Below, piece by piece: positions 40,438 to 46,319 of a stretch of 52,539 nucleotides of DNA. Source of the DNA: a virus. The notes under the pieces were generated by a model. That model had not been told where the DNA came from, made no database searches, and saw only the letters and a program-made list of their open reading frames with translations. The stretch's first letter is position 1. The number at the start of each line of letters is the position of its first letter. The DNA is taken from positions 1-52,539 of IMG/VR virus record IMGVR_UViG_3300042691_014512; one strand, written 5' to 3'. The translations under genes and the position numbers were made by a program.

Positions 40438-40976
40438 TAAATAATTTAAGTAAAGAAGAACTTGTTAGATTAAAACAAGAAGTTGATGATAGATTGAAAA
40501 CTATTGAGGTTAAAGAAACAAAACCAAAGAAAGGAACTATACTATCGTTAAAACAAGGTGATAAGATTTTTGGTATTAGATTGTCGTTTGGTGCCCATAG
40601 ATTAAAAGAACCAAATGAATTAAATGGGGAAGTAGATATAATTGATTATTGTAATATTGAGGGATTATCTTTAAAAGACAAAAGTGATAATTTCTCAATT
40701 AGTATATCACATCCGACAAGAGCATTTGGCATATCTACAACTTTAAGAAAAGAAGATTATATTGATGAACACTGTTATTTATGTATTGACTTAATGAAAA
40801 CTGGTTATGATGGCTTTTACACATTAAAACCTAAGACTTGGAAAGAAGATTTAATTAGAATGTTAAGTAAAAACATAGAAGATAGGAAAAAATACTTTCA
40901 ACAAGATTTAGAAATACTTGAAAGTAAATTGAATTTATTTATTCAATCAGAAGATAAAATTAAAAAATATATTTAA
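40431..40976 (+). CDS. unknown protein with N-terminal segment reused downstream
   Basis: 181 residues. It begins MEINNLSKEELVRLKQE, and the same 17 residues start the 62-residue product at 41323. The middle has KQGDKIFGIRLSFGAHRLKE and later SIEDRKK-type helices, ending with a coiled-coil-like stretch (KYFQQDLEILESKLNLFIQS). No family recognised. The presence of a duplicated 5' end shows it was the donor or recipient in local rearrangement. Confidence 0.7.
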   Translation: MEINNLSKEELVRLKQEVDDRLKTIEVKETKPKKGTILSLKQGDKIFGIRLSFGAHRLKEPNELNGEVDIIDYCNIEGLSLKDKSDNFSISISHPTRAFGISTTLRKEDYIDEHCYLCIDLMKTGYDGFYTLKPKTWKEDLIRMLSKNIEDRKKYFQQDLEILESKLNLFIQSEDKIKKYI

Positions 40977-41000
40977 GTGTGTGGGAATAAAATCACACAT

Positions 41001-41046
41001 AACAAAAACTGAAATGATAAAAACAATCTGTCACTTCTCAGATTTA
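41001..41046 (+). repeat. copy of the 5' end of the gp47-like gene
   Basis: 44 of 46 bases match 43351-43396, which covers the leader and first 11 codons of the metallophosphoesterase gene. Here the copy runs straight into the Dam-end repeat and cannot make a working enzyme. It is a recombination relic. A short inverted repeat (GTGTG ... CACAC) precedes it at about 40979-40998. Confidence 0.92.
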
Positions 41047-41093
41047 GTATGATTGTTGTATTTGATGGAAGAAAAAAATAAATAAAATGGAAA
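41045..41093 (+). repeat. 49-bp direct repeat, second copy (Dam 3' end)
   Basis: Identical to 40389-40437. It supplies the leader and ATG for the 76-residue gene that follows, as the original does for the 181-residue gene. Confidence 0.95.
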
Positions 41094-41317
41094 AGAAAAA
41101 CAGATTAGTATCAATTGGATATATTGGAATAATGAAATGTTATTTGAATATATCAGACAGGGAAGCGACACAAAGATATATTAAATCAGAAAATATGTCG
41201 GAAACACAATTTGAATTAGATAATGATATTCAATTTCACGTTATAGAATTTGATGATGAATTCGGTGCGTATAGCGTGTGGGAATCTACACCCACCTCTA
41301 AATCCCCAAATAATTAA
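41087..41317 (+). CDS. small unknown protein
   Basis: 76 residues, acidic C-terminal half (LDNDIQFHVIEFDDEFGAYS). The N-terminus contains IGYIGIMKCYLNISDREATQ, which reads like a short alpha/beta domain. Its start codon and leader come from the 49-bp duplicated segment. No function recognised. Confidence 0.6.
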   Translation: MEKKNRLVSIGYIGIMKCYLNISDREATQRYIKSENMSETQFELDNDIQFHVIEFDDEFGAYSVWESTPTSKSPNN

Positions 41318-41374
41318 ATAAAATGGAAATAAATAATTTAAGTAAAGAAGAACTTGTTAGATTAAAACAAGAAG
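41315..41374 (+). repeat. 60-bp direct repeat of 40423-40482
   Basis: Identical to the leader and first 17 codons of the 181-residue gene (offset 892 bases). It creates the start of the 62-residue hybrid gene. Confidence 0.95.
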
Positions 41375-41511
41375 CTGAAAACACAGATAAAAAATTACAT
41401 ATATCTGATGTTATATGCAGTTGCAAAAATAACTCTGCCTGTACATCAGAAGAAGATGGTAATGGTGAATGGAAAGATTATTGTTGGAAATGTAAATGTT
41501 TTCGTAATTGA
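41323..41511 (+). CDS. small hybrid protein (duplicated N-terminus plus ISDV module)
   Basis: 62 residues. The first 17 residues copy the 181-residue protein. The next part (NTDKKLHISDVICS) matches the 43028 product, whose DNA is alike over 42 bases with 3 mismatches. The end is Cys-rich (CSCKNNSACTSEEDG, YCWKCKC), possibly binding zinc. It is evidently an assembly of duplicated pieces; whether it is functional is uncertain. Confidence 0.55.
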   Translation: MEINNLSKEELVRLKQEAENTDKKLHISDVICSCKNNSACTSEEDGNGEWKDYCWKCKCFRN

Positions 41512-41513
41512 AT

Positions 41514-41570
41514 ATAACGATACTCAGATATAACCAGTTTAGGAATTGAAATACAAAACGTAAAAATATG
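41514..41570 (+). repeat. intergenic repeat, first copy
   Basis: Begins ATAACGATACTCAGATATA and ends just at the next ATG. The same start and end sequences occur at 42970-43030, also directly before a gene encoding an ISDV module. It may carry a shared promoter or recombination point. Confidence 0.85.
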
Positions 41571-41876
41571 ATAAAAAGATTATTAGAAAAACTGAACTTG
41601 ATTAAACCACAGAAACCTAAATTGGTTATATCTGATGTTATAATCAGTACGGATAAATTGACGGAATATCAATTGGAAATACGAACTCGTTTAAGAGAAA
41701 AATTTAATGACTTACAGATTGAAATCGTTAGGGGTGATAGATTAATGGTAAATGGAGTTATTATAACGGGTGGTGTTTTAATTTGGGATTCAAGAAACCG
41801 TAAAGATTATGAGAACGACATTAAATTTTTCTCTGATGAAATAAAACTTCAATATTTAGATAAAAAGAAGTATTGA
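41568..41876 (+). CDS. small unknown protein of the ISDV set
   Basis: 102 residues. Contains LVISDVIISTDK, a third version of the ISDV peptide seen in the 41323 and 43028 products. The rest (EIRTRLREKFNDLQIEIVRG, then LMVNGVIITGGVLIWDSRNR) reads as an alpha/beta domain. The stop codon is followed directly by an attC-like hairpin. No function recognised. Confidence 0.65.
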   Translation: MIKRLLEKLNLIKPQKPKLVISDVIISTDKLTEYQLEIRTRLREKFNDLQIEIVRGDRLMVNGVIITGGVLIWDSRNRKDYENDIKFFSDEIKLQYLDKKKY

Positions 41877-41877
41877 T

Positions 41878-41972
41878 TATAATGGTTGAGTGTATGAGTA
41901 GTGTAGTTTTGCACATACTTTCAACTTTACAGATAAACTTATTTAGCCACATTACTTATACACTTTGTTATG
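41878..41972 (+). repeat. attC-like imperfect hairpin A
   Basis: The left arm reads ATAATGGTTG then AGTGTATGAGTAGTGT (41889-41904). The right arm reads ACATTACTTATACACT (41949-41964) then TTGTTATG. The inner stem is 16 base pairs with two G-T pairs, the outer stem 5 pairs, with unequal unpaired spacers between them and a 44-base loop. The two-stem plan with AAC-like and GTT ends and a start after a stop codon resembles integron attC sites. The right end overlaps the next gene's ATG. Confidence 0.7.
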
Positions 41973-42119
41973 AACAGTAAAAAAAGAATTATACCAAATG
42001 TTCCTAAAGAGGAACGAGTTAGTTTTGAATATGGTTATCATAAAATACCAAATTGGATGTTAATATCGTTTGGTATAATTGTATTTGTTGGGATTGTGTG
42101 TTGGGTTTATTGTTCATAA
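41970..42119 (+). CDS. small single-pass membrane protein
   Basis: 49 residues with a basic N-terminus (MNSKKRIIPNVPKEERVS) and one transmembrane helix (WMLISFGIIVFVGIVCWVY) close to the C-terminus. Its ATG lies within the GTTATG end of hairpin A, and its TAA lies within CATAACG. The gene is therefore framed exactly by the repeated ends, like an integron cassette. Function unknown. Confidence 0.6.
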   Translation: MNSKKRIIPNVPKEERVSFEYGYHKIPNWMLISFGIIVFVGIVCWVYCS

Positions 42120-42146
42120 CGTTCACAAATATAAACAGTTATTATG
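42115..42146 (+). repeat. short cassette boundary, CATAACG...GTTATT
   Basis: CATAACGTTCACAAATA followed by CAGTTATTATG. The left part matches CATAACGGTTCGCAAATA at 42683-42700 apart from one indel and one substitution. ATAAC and GTTAT could pair as a minimal stem. It spans the stop of the membrane-protein gene and the start of the zinc-ribbon gene. Confidence 0.6.
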
Positions 42147-42317
42147 GAACACGAATTAGAATGTCCGAAATGTAATTATAAATTCTTCATAAGTGAGGAT
42201 TACCAAGTTGGCGATTGTCCAGATTGCGGTAAAACTCATTATTACTGGGATTATGTTTTGGATGAAGAAACTTATGAAGAATTTTTTAGTGGGTATTATT
42301 GGGAGGATAACGAATAA
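42144..42317 (+). CDS. small zinc-ribbon protein
   Basis: 57 residues. CPKCNYKF and CPDCGKTHYY form two CxxC knuckles, 15 residues apart, followed by a very acidic and aromatic tail (YEEFFSGYYWEDNE). Short rubredoxin-like ribbons of this kind are common in phages and of unknown role. Boundaries are set by the ATAACG/GTTATG type repeats on both sides. Confidence 0.65.
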   Translation: MEHELECPKCNYKFFISEDYQVGDCPDCGKTHYYWDYVLDEETYEEFFSGYYWEDNE

Positions 42318-42332
42318 TTGTTTATATTTGTT

Positions 42333-42361
42333 GTTATGTTCTCGTTTTAATGGAACATAAC
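42333..42361 (+). repeat. perfect hairpin with TCGTTTTAATG loop
   Basis: GTTATGTTC and GAACATAAC form a perfect 9-base-pair stem around the loop TCGTTTTAATG. The right arm is shared with the next hairpin. No T-run follows, so it is not a typical terminator. Confidence 0.85.
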
Positions 42362-42407
42362 GGTTGAGTGTAAAAAATCGTTTTAATGTTTTTTACACTT
42401 TGTTATG
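42356..42407 (+). repeat. attC-like hairpin B with the same loop
   Basis: CATAAC / GTTATG (6 pairs) encloses an unequal internal loop GGTTG / TT and a perfect 11-pair stem AGTGTAAAAAA / TTTTTTACACT. The 11-base loop TCGTTTTAATG is identical to that of the preceding hairpin. Its outer arms and GGTTGAGTGTA / TACACTTTGTTATG flanks match hairpin A closely, though the inner stems and loops differ in length. This is the clearest member of the attC-like set. Confidence 0.8.
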
Positions 42408-42444
42408 TTTTAGGTTTTATTTTTTAACGATTAAATTAAATAAC

Positions 42445-42681
42445 ATGATACAAATAGGAACAATATGTATTTCAGAACCGACAATACCTTCTGAATACGA
42501 TATGGCAAGACATTCACTTTTTATAATGGAAAGTAATGTTCATAGAATGAAATATATGATGGAACTTGGATACTTCTGTAATGAGTATTCAGAAGAAGAG
42601 TGGCAAAAATTTAAGAAGGTTGAAATACTATTGAGAAATAGACATTCAAATGTGGAATACCACACAAAAAATAAAACTTAA
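42445..42681 (+). CDS. small unknown protein
   Basis: 78 residues from the ATG at 42445. A longer frame opens upstream at 42364 but would run through hairpin B and lacks coding character, so the internal ATG is preferred. The middle is Met-rich (MARHSLFIMESNVHRMKYMM) and the end basic. No family recognised. The stop is followed by ACATAACGGTT, as at other boundaries here. Confidence 0.6.
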   Translation: MIQIGTICISEPTIPSEYDMARHSLFIMESNVHRMKYMMELGYFCNEYSEEEWQKFKKVEILLRNRHSNVEYHTKNKT

Positions 42682-42682
42682 A

Positions 42683-42714
42683 CATAACGGTTCGCAAATA
42701 AATCCAGTAGCCAT
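42683..42714 (+). repeat. cassette boundary CATAACGGTTC
   Basis: CATAACGGTTCGCAAATA lies 1 base after the TAA of the 78-residue gene and shares CATAACGGTT with hairpin B and most of its length with 42115-42131. No matching right arm is evident before the next ATG at 42715, so it may be a decayed site. Confidence 0.55.
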
Positions 42715-42972
42715 ATGAATATGAACATAGTTGAAATAACAGAAAAACTTTATAAACAAGAAATAAACCCGAATGAAGCAGAACGCTTGCTATTGGATTT
42801 ATTTGCTGTTAGCGGTTCGTTGCCTTCTAAGGATGAAGTAATAGGTAAAGGGTTTAATAACGCTAATGGCAGTGAATATAATAGAAGGAATGTGCTTCGA
42901 GATACTGATGATGATTTGTATTATACTGGATGGATGGATTGTTTTGATTGGTTGTCAAGTAATGACCGTTAA
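42715..42972 (+). CDS. small unknown protein
   Basis: 85 residues; a second ATG at 42721 is equally possible. The N-terminus is helical and acidic (VEITEKLYKQEINPNEAERL) and the C-terminus is Asp/Trp-rich (TDDDLYYTGWMDCFDWLSSN). No recognised family. The TAA stop forms part of GTTAACGATACTCAG, the repeated intergenic segment. Confidence 0.6.
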   Translation: MNMNIVEITEKLYKQEINPNEAERLLLDLFAVSGSLPSKDEVIGKGFNNANGSEYNRRNVLRDTDDDLYYTGWMDCFDWLSSNDR

Positions 42973-43030
42973 CGATACTCAGATATATGTAGTTTTTTCT
43001 TAATTTGAAACACAAAACTTAAATAATATG
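42970..43030 (+). repeat. intergenic repeat, second copy
   Basis: The first 18 bases (TAACGATACTCAGATATA) are identical to 41515-41532, and the last 25 or so (TTGAAACACAAAACTTAAAT) match 41547-41570 with few changes. The middle differs. It again leads into an ISDV-type gene. Confidence 0.85.
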
Positions 43031-43267
43031 GATAAAGATAATAAGAACGAAAATGTTGATAACACAGATAAAAAATTGCATATATCTGATGTTATGTGTA
43101 GTGATTTCGAAAAGGAATTAGTTAGACACAATTTTTATATAACGTTAATTCACAAAGAATTGATGAAAGGTGTAATTACTAAAGAAGAATTTATAAATAA
43201 ACAAGAGGAAGATATAAAAATGACTTCTAAAATTCTTGGTGATATTGTTAGAAATCATTACACATAA
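43028..43267 (+). CDS. small unknown protein with ISDV module
   Basis: 79 residues. NTDKKLHISDVMCSD is nearly the same as in the 41323 product, and the DNA matches over 42 bases (43061-43102 against 41380-41421, 3 mismatches). The rest is helical and charged (LIHKELMKGVITKEEFINKQ). The TAA is within ACATAACTAG. The 96 bases to the gp47-like gene contain AAATCCCCAAATAAT, also present near 41300, and no gene. Confidence 0.6.
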   Translation: MDKDNKNENVDNTDKKLHISDVMCSDFEKELVRHNFYITLIHKELMKGVITKEEFINKQEEDIKMTSKILGDIVRNHYT

Positions 43268-43363
43268 CTAGAATATATCAACACCTATTTTAAATCCCCA
43301 AATAATCAATGATTTAAGAGGTAAAAATGGGAAACTATTACGAAATTCAAAACAAAAACTGAA

Positions 43364-44140
43364 ATGATAAAAACAATCTGTCACTTCTCTGACTTACATT
43401 TGAGATTAATAAAAGACCACGATTTATACAAATCAATATTGATTGATATGTTTAATCAATTCAAAGATATTAAACCTGATAGAATTGTCTTCAGCGGGGA
43501 CTTAGTTCATAGTAAAAACCAAGTCAGTCCAGAACTTATTGAAATGGTTAGATGGACATTAGATGAATGTTCCAAGATTGCAAAAACAATAATCATTGTT
43601 GGAAATCATGATATGCTTGAGAACAATTTATCAAGATTGGATACATTAACCCCCATCATTGAATCAATGAATAATGATAACATTGTCTATTACAAAGATA
43701 GAGGTGTATATGTTGATGAGAATATTGATTGGGTTGTATATTCTTTATTTGAACACAATATTCCCCCAACAATTGAGAAATCTAATAACATTAAAATTGG
43801 ATTGTTTCACGGGCCTATTATAGGGTTATATACAGACATTGGATATAAGTTTGAAACAGGGTATGAGGTGAGTAAATTTGAGGGATGTGATATCGTTCTA
43901 TGCGGAGATATACACAAGCGTCAAATTATTTATTTGGATAAAACTCCAATAATTCAAGTAGGTTCAACAATCCAACAGAACTATGGGGAAAGTATCAAGA
44001 AACACGGATTTGGAATTTATGATGTTGTTAAGGATGAATATTCATTTGTTGATTTGGATAATCCAAAACCTTTTCTTAAATTTGCAATAAATTCATTTGA
44101 AGATATAATTGATGGAAAAGAAAAACTATTGAACTTTTAA
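43364..44140 (+). CDS. recombination nuclease, T4 gp47 / SbcD-like metallophosphoesterase
   Basis: 258 residues. The dinuclear-metal phosphoesterase motifs are complete: SDLHL (Asp10, His12), FSGDLVHS (Asp46), VGNHD (Asn81, His82), GLFHGP (His149) and CGDIHKRQ (181-184). In T4 gp47 works with the ATPase gp46 to resect ends for recombination-dependent replication; gp46 is not next to it here. It is shorter than T4 gp47 (339), lacking much of the C-terminal capping region. The leader and first codons are duplicated at 41001-41046, and a 19-bp piece of its 3' end at 44706-44724. Confidence 0.88.
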   Translation: MIKTICHFSDLHLRLIKDHDLYKSILIDMFNQFKDIKPDRIVFSGDLVHSKNQVSPELIEMVRWTLDECSKIAKTIIIVGNHDMLENNLSRLDTLTPIIESMNNDNIVYYKDRGVYVDENIDWVVYSLFEHNIPPTIEKSNNIKIGLFHGPIIGLYTDIGYKFETGYEVSKFEGCDIVLCGDIHKRQIIYLDKTPIIQVGSTIQQNYGESIKKHGFGIYDVVKDEYSFVDLDNPKPFLKFAINSFEDIIDGKEKLLNF

Positions 44141-44145
44141 TCTTA

Positions 44146-44153
44146 TATTTATT
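44146..44153 (+). promoter_or_regulatory. TATTTATT box before the HExxH gene
   Basis: TATTTATT ends 13 bases before the ATG at 44167, in the 26-base gap after the gp47-like gene. The box is otherwise mainly upstream of structural genes, which suggests late expression. Confidence 0.45.
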
Positions 44154-44166
44154 TGTAAAAGAAAAA

Positions 44167-44706
44167 ATGGACAAATTGATTAGAGCAAAGTTGAGAGAAA
44201 TATTAAATGAAAACATTGAGTTTTTATTAGACAAAGAGAGTGATGAATACCATCATTTGAAGGATGACTATGGATTGAAAGATATTAATAAAGTTCACTC
44301 AGACATCATCAAGTATTCAAAGGAAGCTTTAGAAAAATTCAAAGAGAAAGTTGATTTGTTTGACGATATTAAAATTATTTTTGTTAACAAAATTGGTGAT
44401 GGTGCTTTAGGTAGATTTAGAAGTGGAACGAGTTCTTCAATCCCAATAGTATTGATGTCTGAGAAGGATATTCTTAAAGGTGTAAAAAAATACGATGTTC
44501 CACTTTGGGTTGCTGTAGAAACTACAATATTCCACGAATTAGGACATGCAATTTGTGAATTAGAATACGATGTTTTTGGTGGTGAATATTTTGATTATGA
44601 TGATGAAGAGGAATGGGTTGAGAATTTTGCTTATGAACTCCACAATTATGATGATATCCCCCAAGATTTAGAAAACTTTATTCAAGCCTACAAGGAAAGT
44701 AATTAA
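44167..44706 (+). CDS. putative HExxH metallopeptidase-like protein
   Basis: 179 residues. ETTIFHELGHAICELEYD holds HELGH at 123-127, the zinc-binding motif of metallopeptidases, with acidic residues downstream as possible third ligand. No signal peptide. The N-terminal 17 residues (MDKLIRAKLREILNENI) form an amphipathic basic helix ending in LNE; a similar element ends in VNE in the 45795 product. It resembles T4 capsid-targeting peptides, which end at a prohead protease site (L/I-x-E), so packaging in the head is conceivable. The gene is bordered by a 19-bp direct repeat, as if inserted. Enzyme activity is not proven. Confidence 0.65.
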   Translation: MDKLIRAKLREILNENIEFLLDKESDEYHHLKDDYGLKDINKVHSDIIKYSKEALEKFKEKVDLFDDIKIIFVNKIGDGALGRFRSGTSSSIPIVLMSEKDILKGVKKYDVPLWVAVETTIFHELGHAICELEYDVFGGEYFDYDDEEEWVENFAYELHNYDDIPQDLENFIQAYKESN

Positions 44707-44724
44707 TGGAAAAGAAAAACTATT
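44706..44724 (+). repeat. 19-bp repeat of the gp47-like gene 3' end
   Basis: ATGGAAAAGAAAAACTATT is identical to 44112-44130. The two copies flank the HExxH gene. Confidence 0.9.
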
Positions 44725-44734
44725 AAATGTATAA

Positions 44735-44974
44735 ATGAGGAAAATAGGTCTAATAAGAAGTGATGGGTTTGTTGAAACCAAAGATGGAAAATTATTTTTA
44801 TTACCTATTAGAGGAACTGATGATTTAGGGTTTCCAAAGGTTTTAATTGATGCAACACAAGTTGGTGGTAGTGGTGAATTTAAAAGTCAATCAATCAAAG
44901 ATTATATTGGAATGAGAGTTGAATTTATCACCTTGAATAACAAAGTAGGGTATAATTTTACAATTATCCCATAA
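44735..44974 (+). CDS. small unknown protein
   Basis: 79 residues, beta-rich and without charge bias (IGLIRSDGFVETKDGKLFLL, then FITLNNKVGYNFTIIP). It might be a small OB-like or SH3-like barrel, but this is a guess from strand pattern. Follows a 28-base gap that carries the duplicated gp47 3' end. Confidence 0.6.
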   Translation: MRKIGLIRSDGFVETKDGKLFLLPIRGTDDLGFPKVLIDATQVGGSGEFKSQSIKDYIGMRVEFITLNNKVGYNFTIIP

Positions 44975-44990
44975 ATAATTTTAAAGATTT

Positions 44991-45551
44991 ATGAAAATAG
45001 AAAATCTTAAAAAAGACATTGAAAAATATGCCAAAATTAATGACATTGATGATGTTGATAATTTTATATTTTTATGTTTGAAACAAGGATTTGATATAAA
45101 AAAATATGGATTAATAGGAGAAAATAATGAGAGAGTTATCGAATACATTGAAAAGGAAGTTCCGATTGAGGTTATCAAATATGTCGAAAAAGAGACGATT
45201 AGAGAAGTCCCCATCGAGATTATTAAAGAGGTTGAAAAGGAAGTCATTGTTGAGAAGATAGTTGAAGTCCCAATTGAGTCGAAAATTTTTGTACCAAATG
45301 AGGTTATAGTAGAAAAAATTGTGCAAGTTCCAGTTGAAGTTGAGAAGATAGTGGAAAAAATTGTACAAGTTGAAAAACCAAATGATAAGATGGGAATGTT
45401 GCAAGAGACATTGATGAAACTAAGAAAAGAGATTGGGGAGAAAGATAAAACAATAACTGAATTAAATAACAAGATTGAACAACTTGAAAAATTGGTATCC
45501 AATACTGGTGCTGTGTTTATGAAGGGTTCAAATTTATTAAATAACTTATGA
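44991..45551 (+). CDS. coiled-coil protein with EKIVEVP repeats
   Basis: 186 residues. The centre (about 45-125) is an imperfect repeat of the form VEKIVEVPIE / VEKIVQVPVE, alternating charged and Val/Ile/Pro residues. It resembles the alveolin-type repeats of protist cytoskeletons, most likely by convergence. The C-terminus (LMKLRKEIGEKDKTITELNN) is a clear coiled coil. Such a protein could form filaments or a scaffold. The repeats also open long frames on the opposite strand, which I regard as non-coding. The stop overlaps the next start (ATGA). Confidence 0.75.
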   Translation: MKIENLKKDIEKYAKINDIDDVDNFIFLCLKQGFDIKKYGLIGENNERVIEYIEKEVPIEVIKYVEKETIREVPIEIIKEVEKEVIVEKIVEVPIESKIFVPNEVIVEKIVQVPVEVEKIVEKIVQVEKPNDKMGMLQETLMKLRKEIGEKDKTITELNNKIEQLEKLVSNTGAVFMKGSNLLNNL

Positions 45552-45772
45552 CAGCAGTAGAATTTTTAATTAAGCAGATATTTAGCGAAGAAGATAAATC
45601 ATTTTTAGAGTTTTACAATGGTGAAATTCAACGAGCTAATAAACTTTTTGAACAACAAATTAATGATGCTTTTAATGCAGGAGTAAATAGTGAAGATTAT
45701 TATTATCCTAATTCAATGTTTACAGAAAGTGAAACCTATTACAATGAAACCTATAAAGAAGATAACTTATAA
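45548..45772 (+). CDS. small unknown protein of a Bacteroidota-phage family
   Basis: 74 residues. The pattern MTAVEFLIKQI at the start, a central helix with KLFEQQINDAFNAG and the ending SETYYNETYK recalls a small family I have often seen in Bacteroidota phages and prophages (usually with MTAVEWL and YYNETY). No function is known to me. It is coupled to the coiled-coil gene by a 4-base overlap. Confidence 0.7.
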   Translation: MTAVEFLIKQIFSEEDKSFLEFYNGEIQRANKLFEQQINDAFNAGVNSEDYYYPNSMFTESETYYNETYKEDNL

Positions 45773-45780
45773 TATTTATT
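45773..45780 (+). promoter_or_regulatory. TATTTATT box before the ParB/Srx-like gene
   Basis: TATTTATT starts right after the previous stop codon and ends 14 bases before the ATG at 45795; the gap is otherwise A-rich. Confidence 0.45.
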
Positions 45781-45794
45781 AAAAAAAAAATATT

Positions 45795-46298
45795 ATGAAA
45801 AAAATTGTAAGATTAACTGAATCAAATTTAATTAGATTAATAAAAAGAGTAGTTAATGAAAACGAAGAAAGTTTAAGAACTAAAATAGGTAAAGAGAGGC
45901 AAGGAATTGGTAATTTTGATAAAACTAAGGACTATAAAATTAAAGTTCTAAAAAGATTTCCTAAATATTTGATTGATATTCATGATACTGCAGTTAATTA
46001 TTGGGAAGATACTTTAGAATATTTTCCATACACAAAAGAAGAATTAGATAAAGATAAACAGATTTACTCAACTCAAGAATATGTATCTAAATCTTTTATA
46101 GATAGCATTACAGACGAAATATATGAAGAATCTGATATAATATTATCTGAAGATAAACAAGGTAGACTTTGGTTATTAGATGGACATCATAGATTAGTTT
46201 ACGATAGAATAAATAATCGAAATTCTAAAGTTTATATTATACCTTTTGAAGATGTTGCTGAAATACAAGACACTTTCTATTCTGGAGGAGATGATTAA
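45795..46298 (+). CDS. ParB/sulfiredoxin-fold protein with N-terminal amphipathic peptide
   Basis: 167 residues. RLWLLDGHHRLVYDRINN (DGHHR at 129-133) is the signature of the ParB/Srx nucleotide-binding fold, seen in ParB CTPases, nucleases and phage kinases-like proteins. The N-terminus MKKIVRLTESNLIRLIKRVV then NENEE is a basic amphipathic helix which I have seen repeatedly at the start of small proteins in Bacteroidota T4-like phages. It resembles a capsid-targeting sequence. Activity cannot be told from the sequence. A TATTTATT box precedes the gene. Confidence 0.65.
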   Translation: MKKIVRLTESNLIRLIKRVVNENEESLRTKIGKERQGIGNFDKTKDYKIKVLKRFPKYLIDIHDTAVNYWEDTLEYFPYTKEELDKDKQIYSTQEYVSKSFIDSITDEIYEESDIILSEDKQGRLWLLDGHHRLVYDRINNRNSKVYIIPFEDVAEIQDTFYSGGDD

Positions 46299-46319
46299 AA
46301 AACAATAAAAATTAATAAT

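Noticed and set aside
40979-40998. GTGTG ... CACAC inverted repeat as terminator
   Set aside because: Stem is only about 5 base pairs and no T-run follows; kept only as part of the rearranged junction.
42364-42444. N-terminal extension of the 78-residue gene
   Set aside because: It would translate the attC-like hairpin arm; a good ATG follows at 42445.
40976-43364. Hairpins at 41.9 and 42.35 kb as simple intrinsic terminators
   Set aside because: No T-runs directly follow the right arms, which instead run into start codons or GTTATG; conserved flanks differ from the two real terminators at 7.6 and 26.9 kb.
44981-45502. Long open frames on the - strand opposite the coiled-coil gene
   Set aside because: They mirror the EKIVEVP repeats; the translations are monotonous (Ser/Phe/Thr or Asn/Phe rich), and the + strand frame has operon spacing and a coiled coil.
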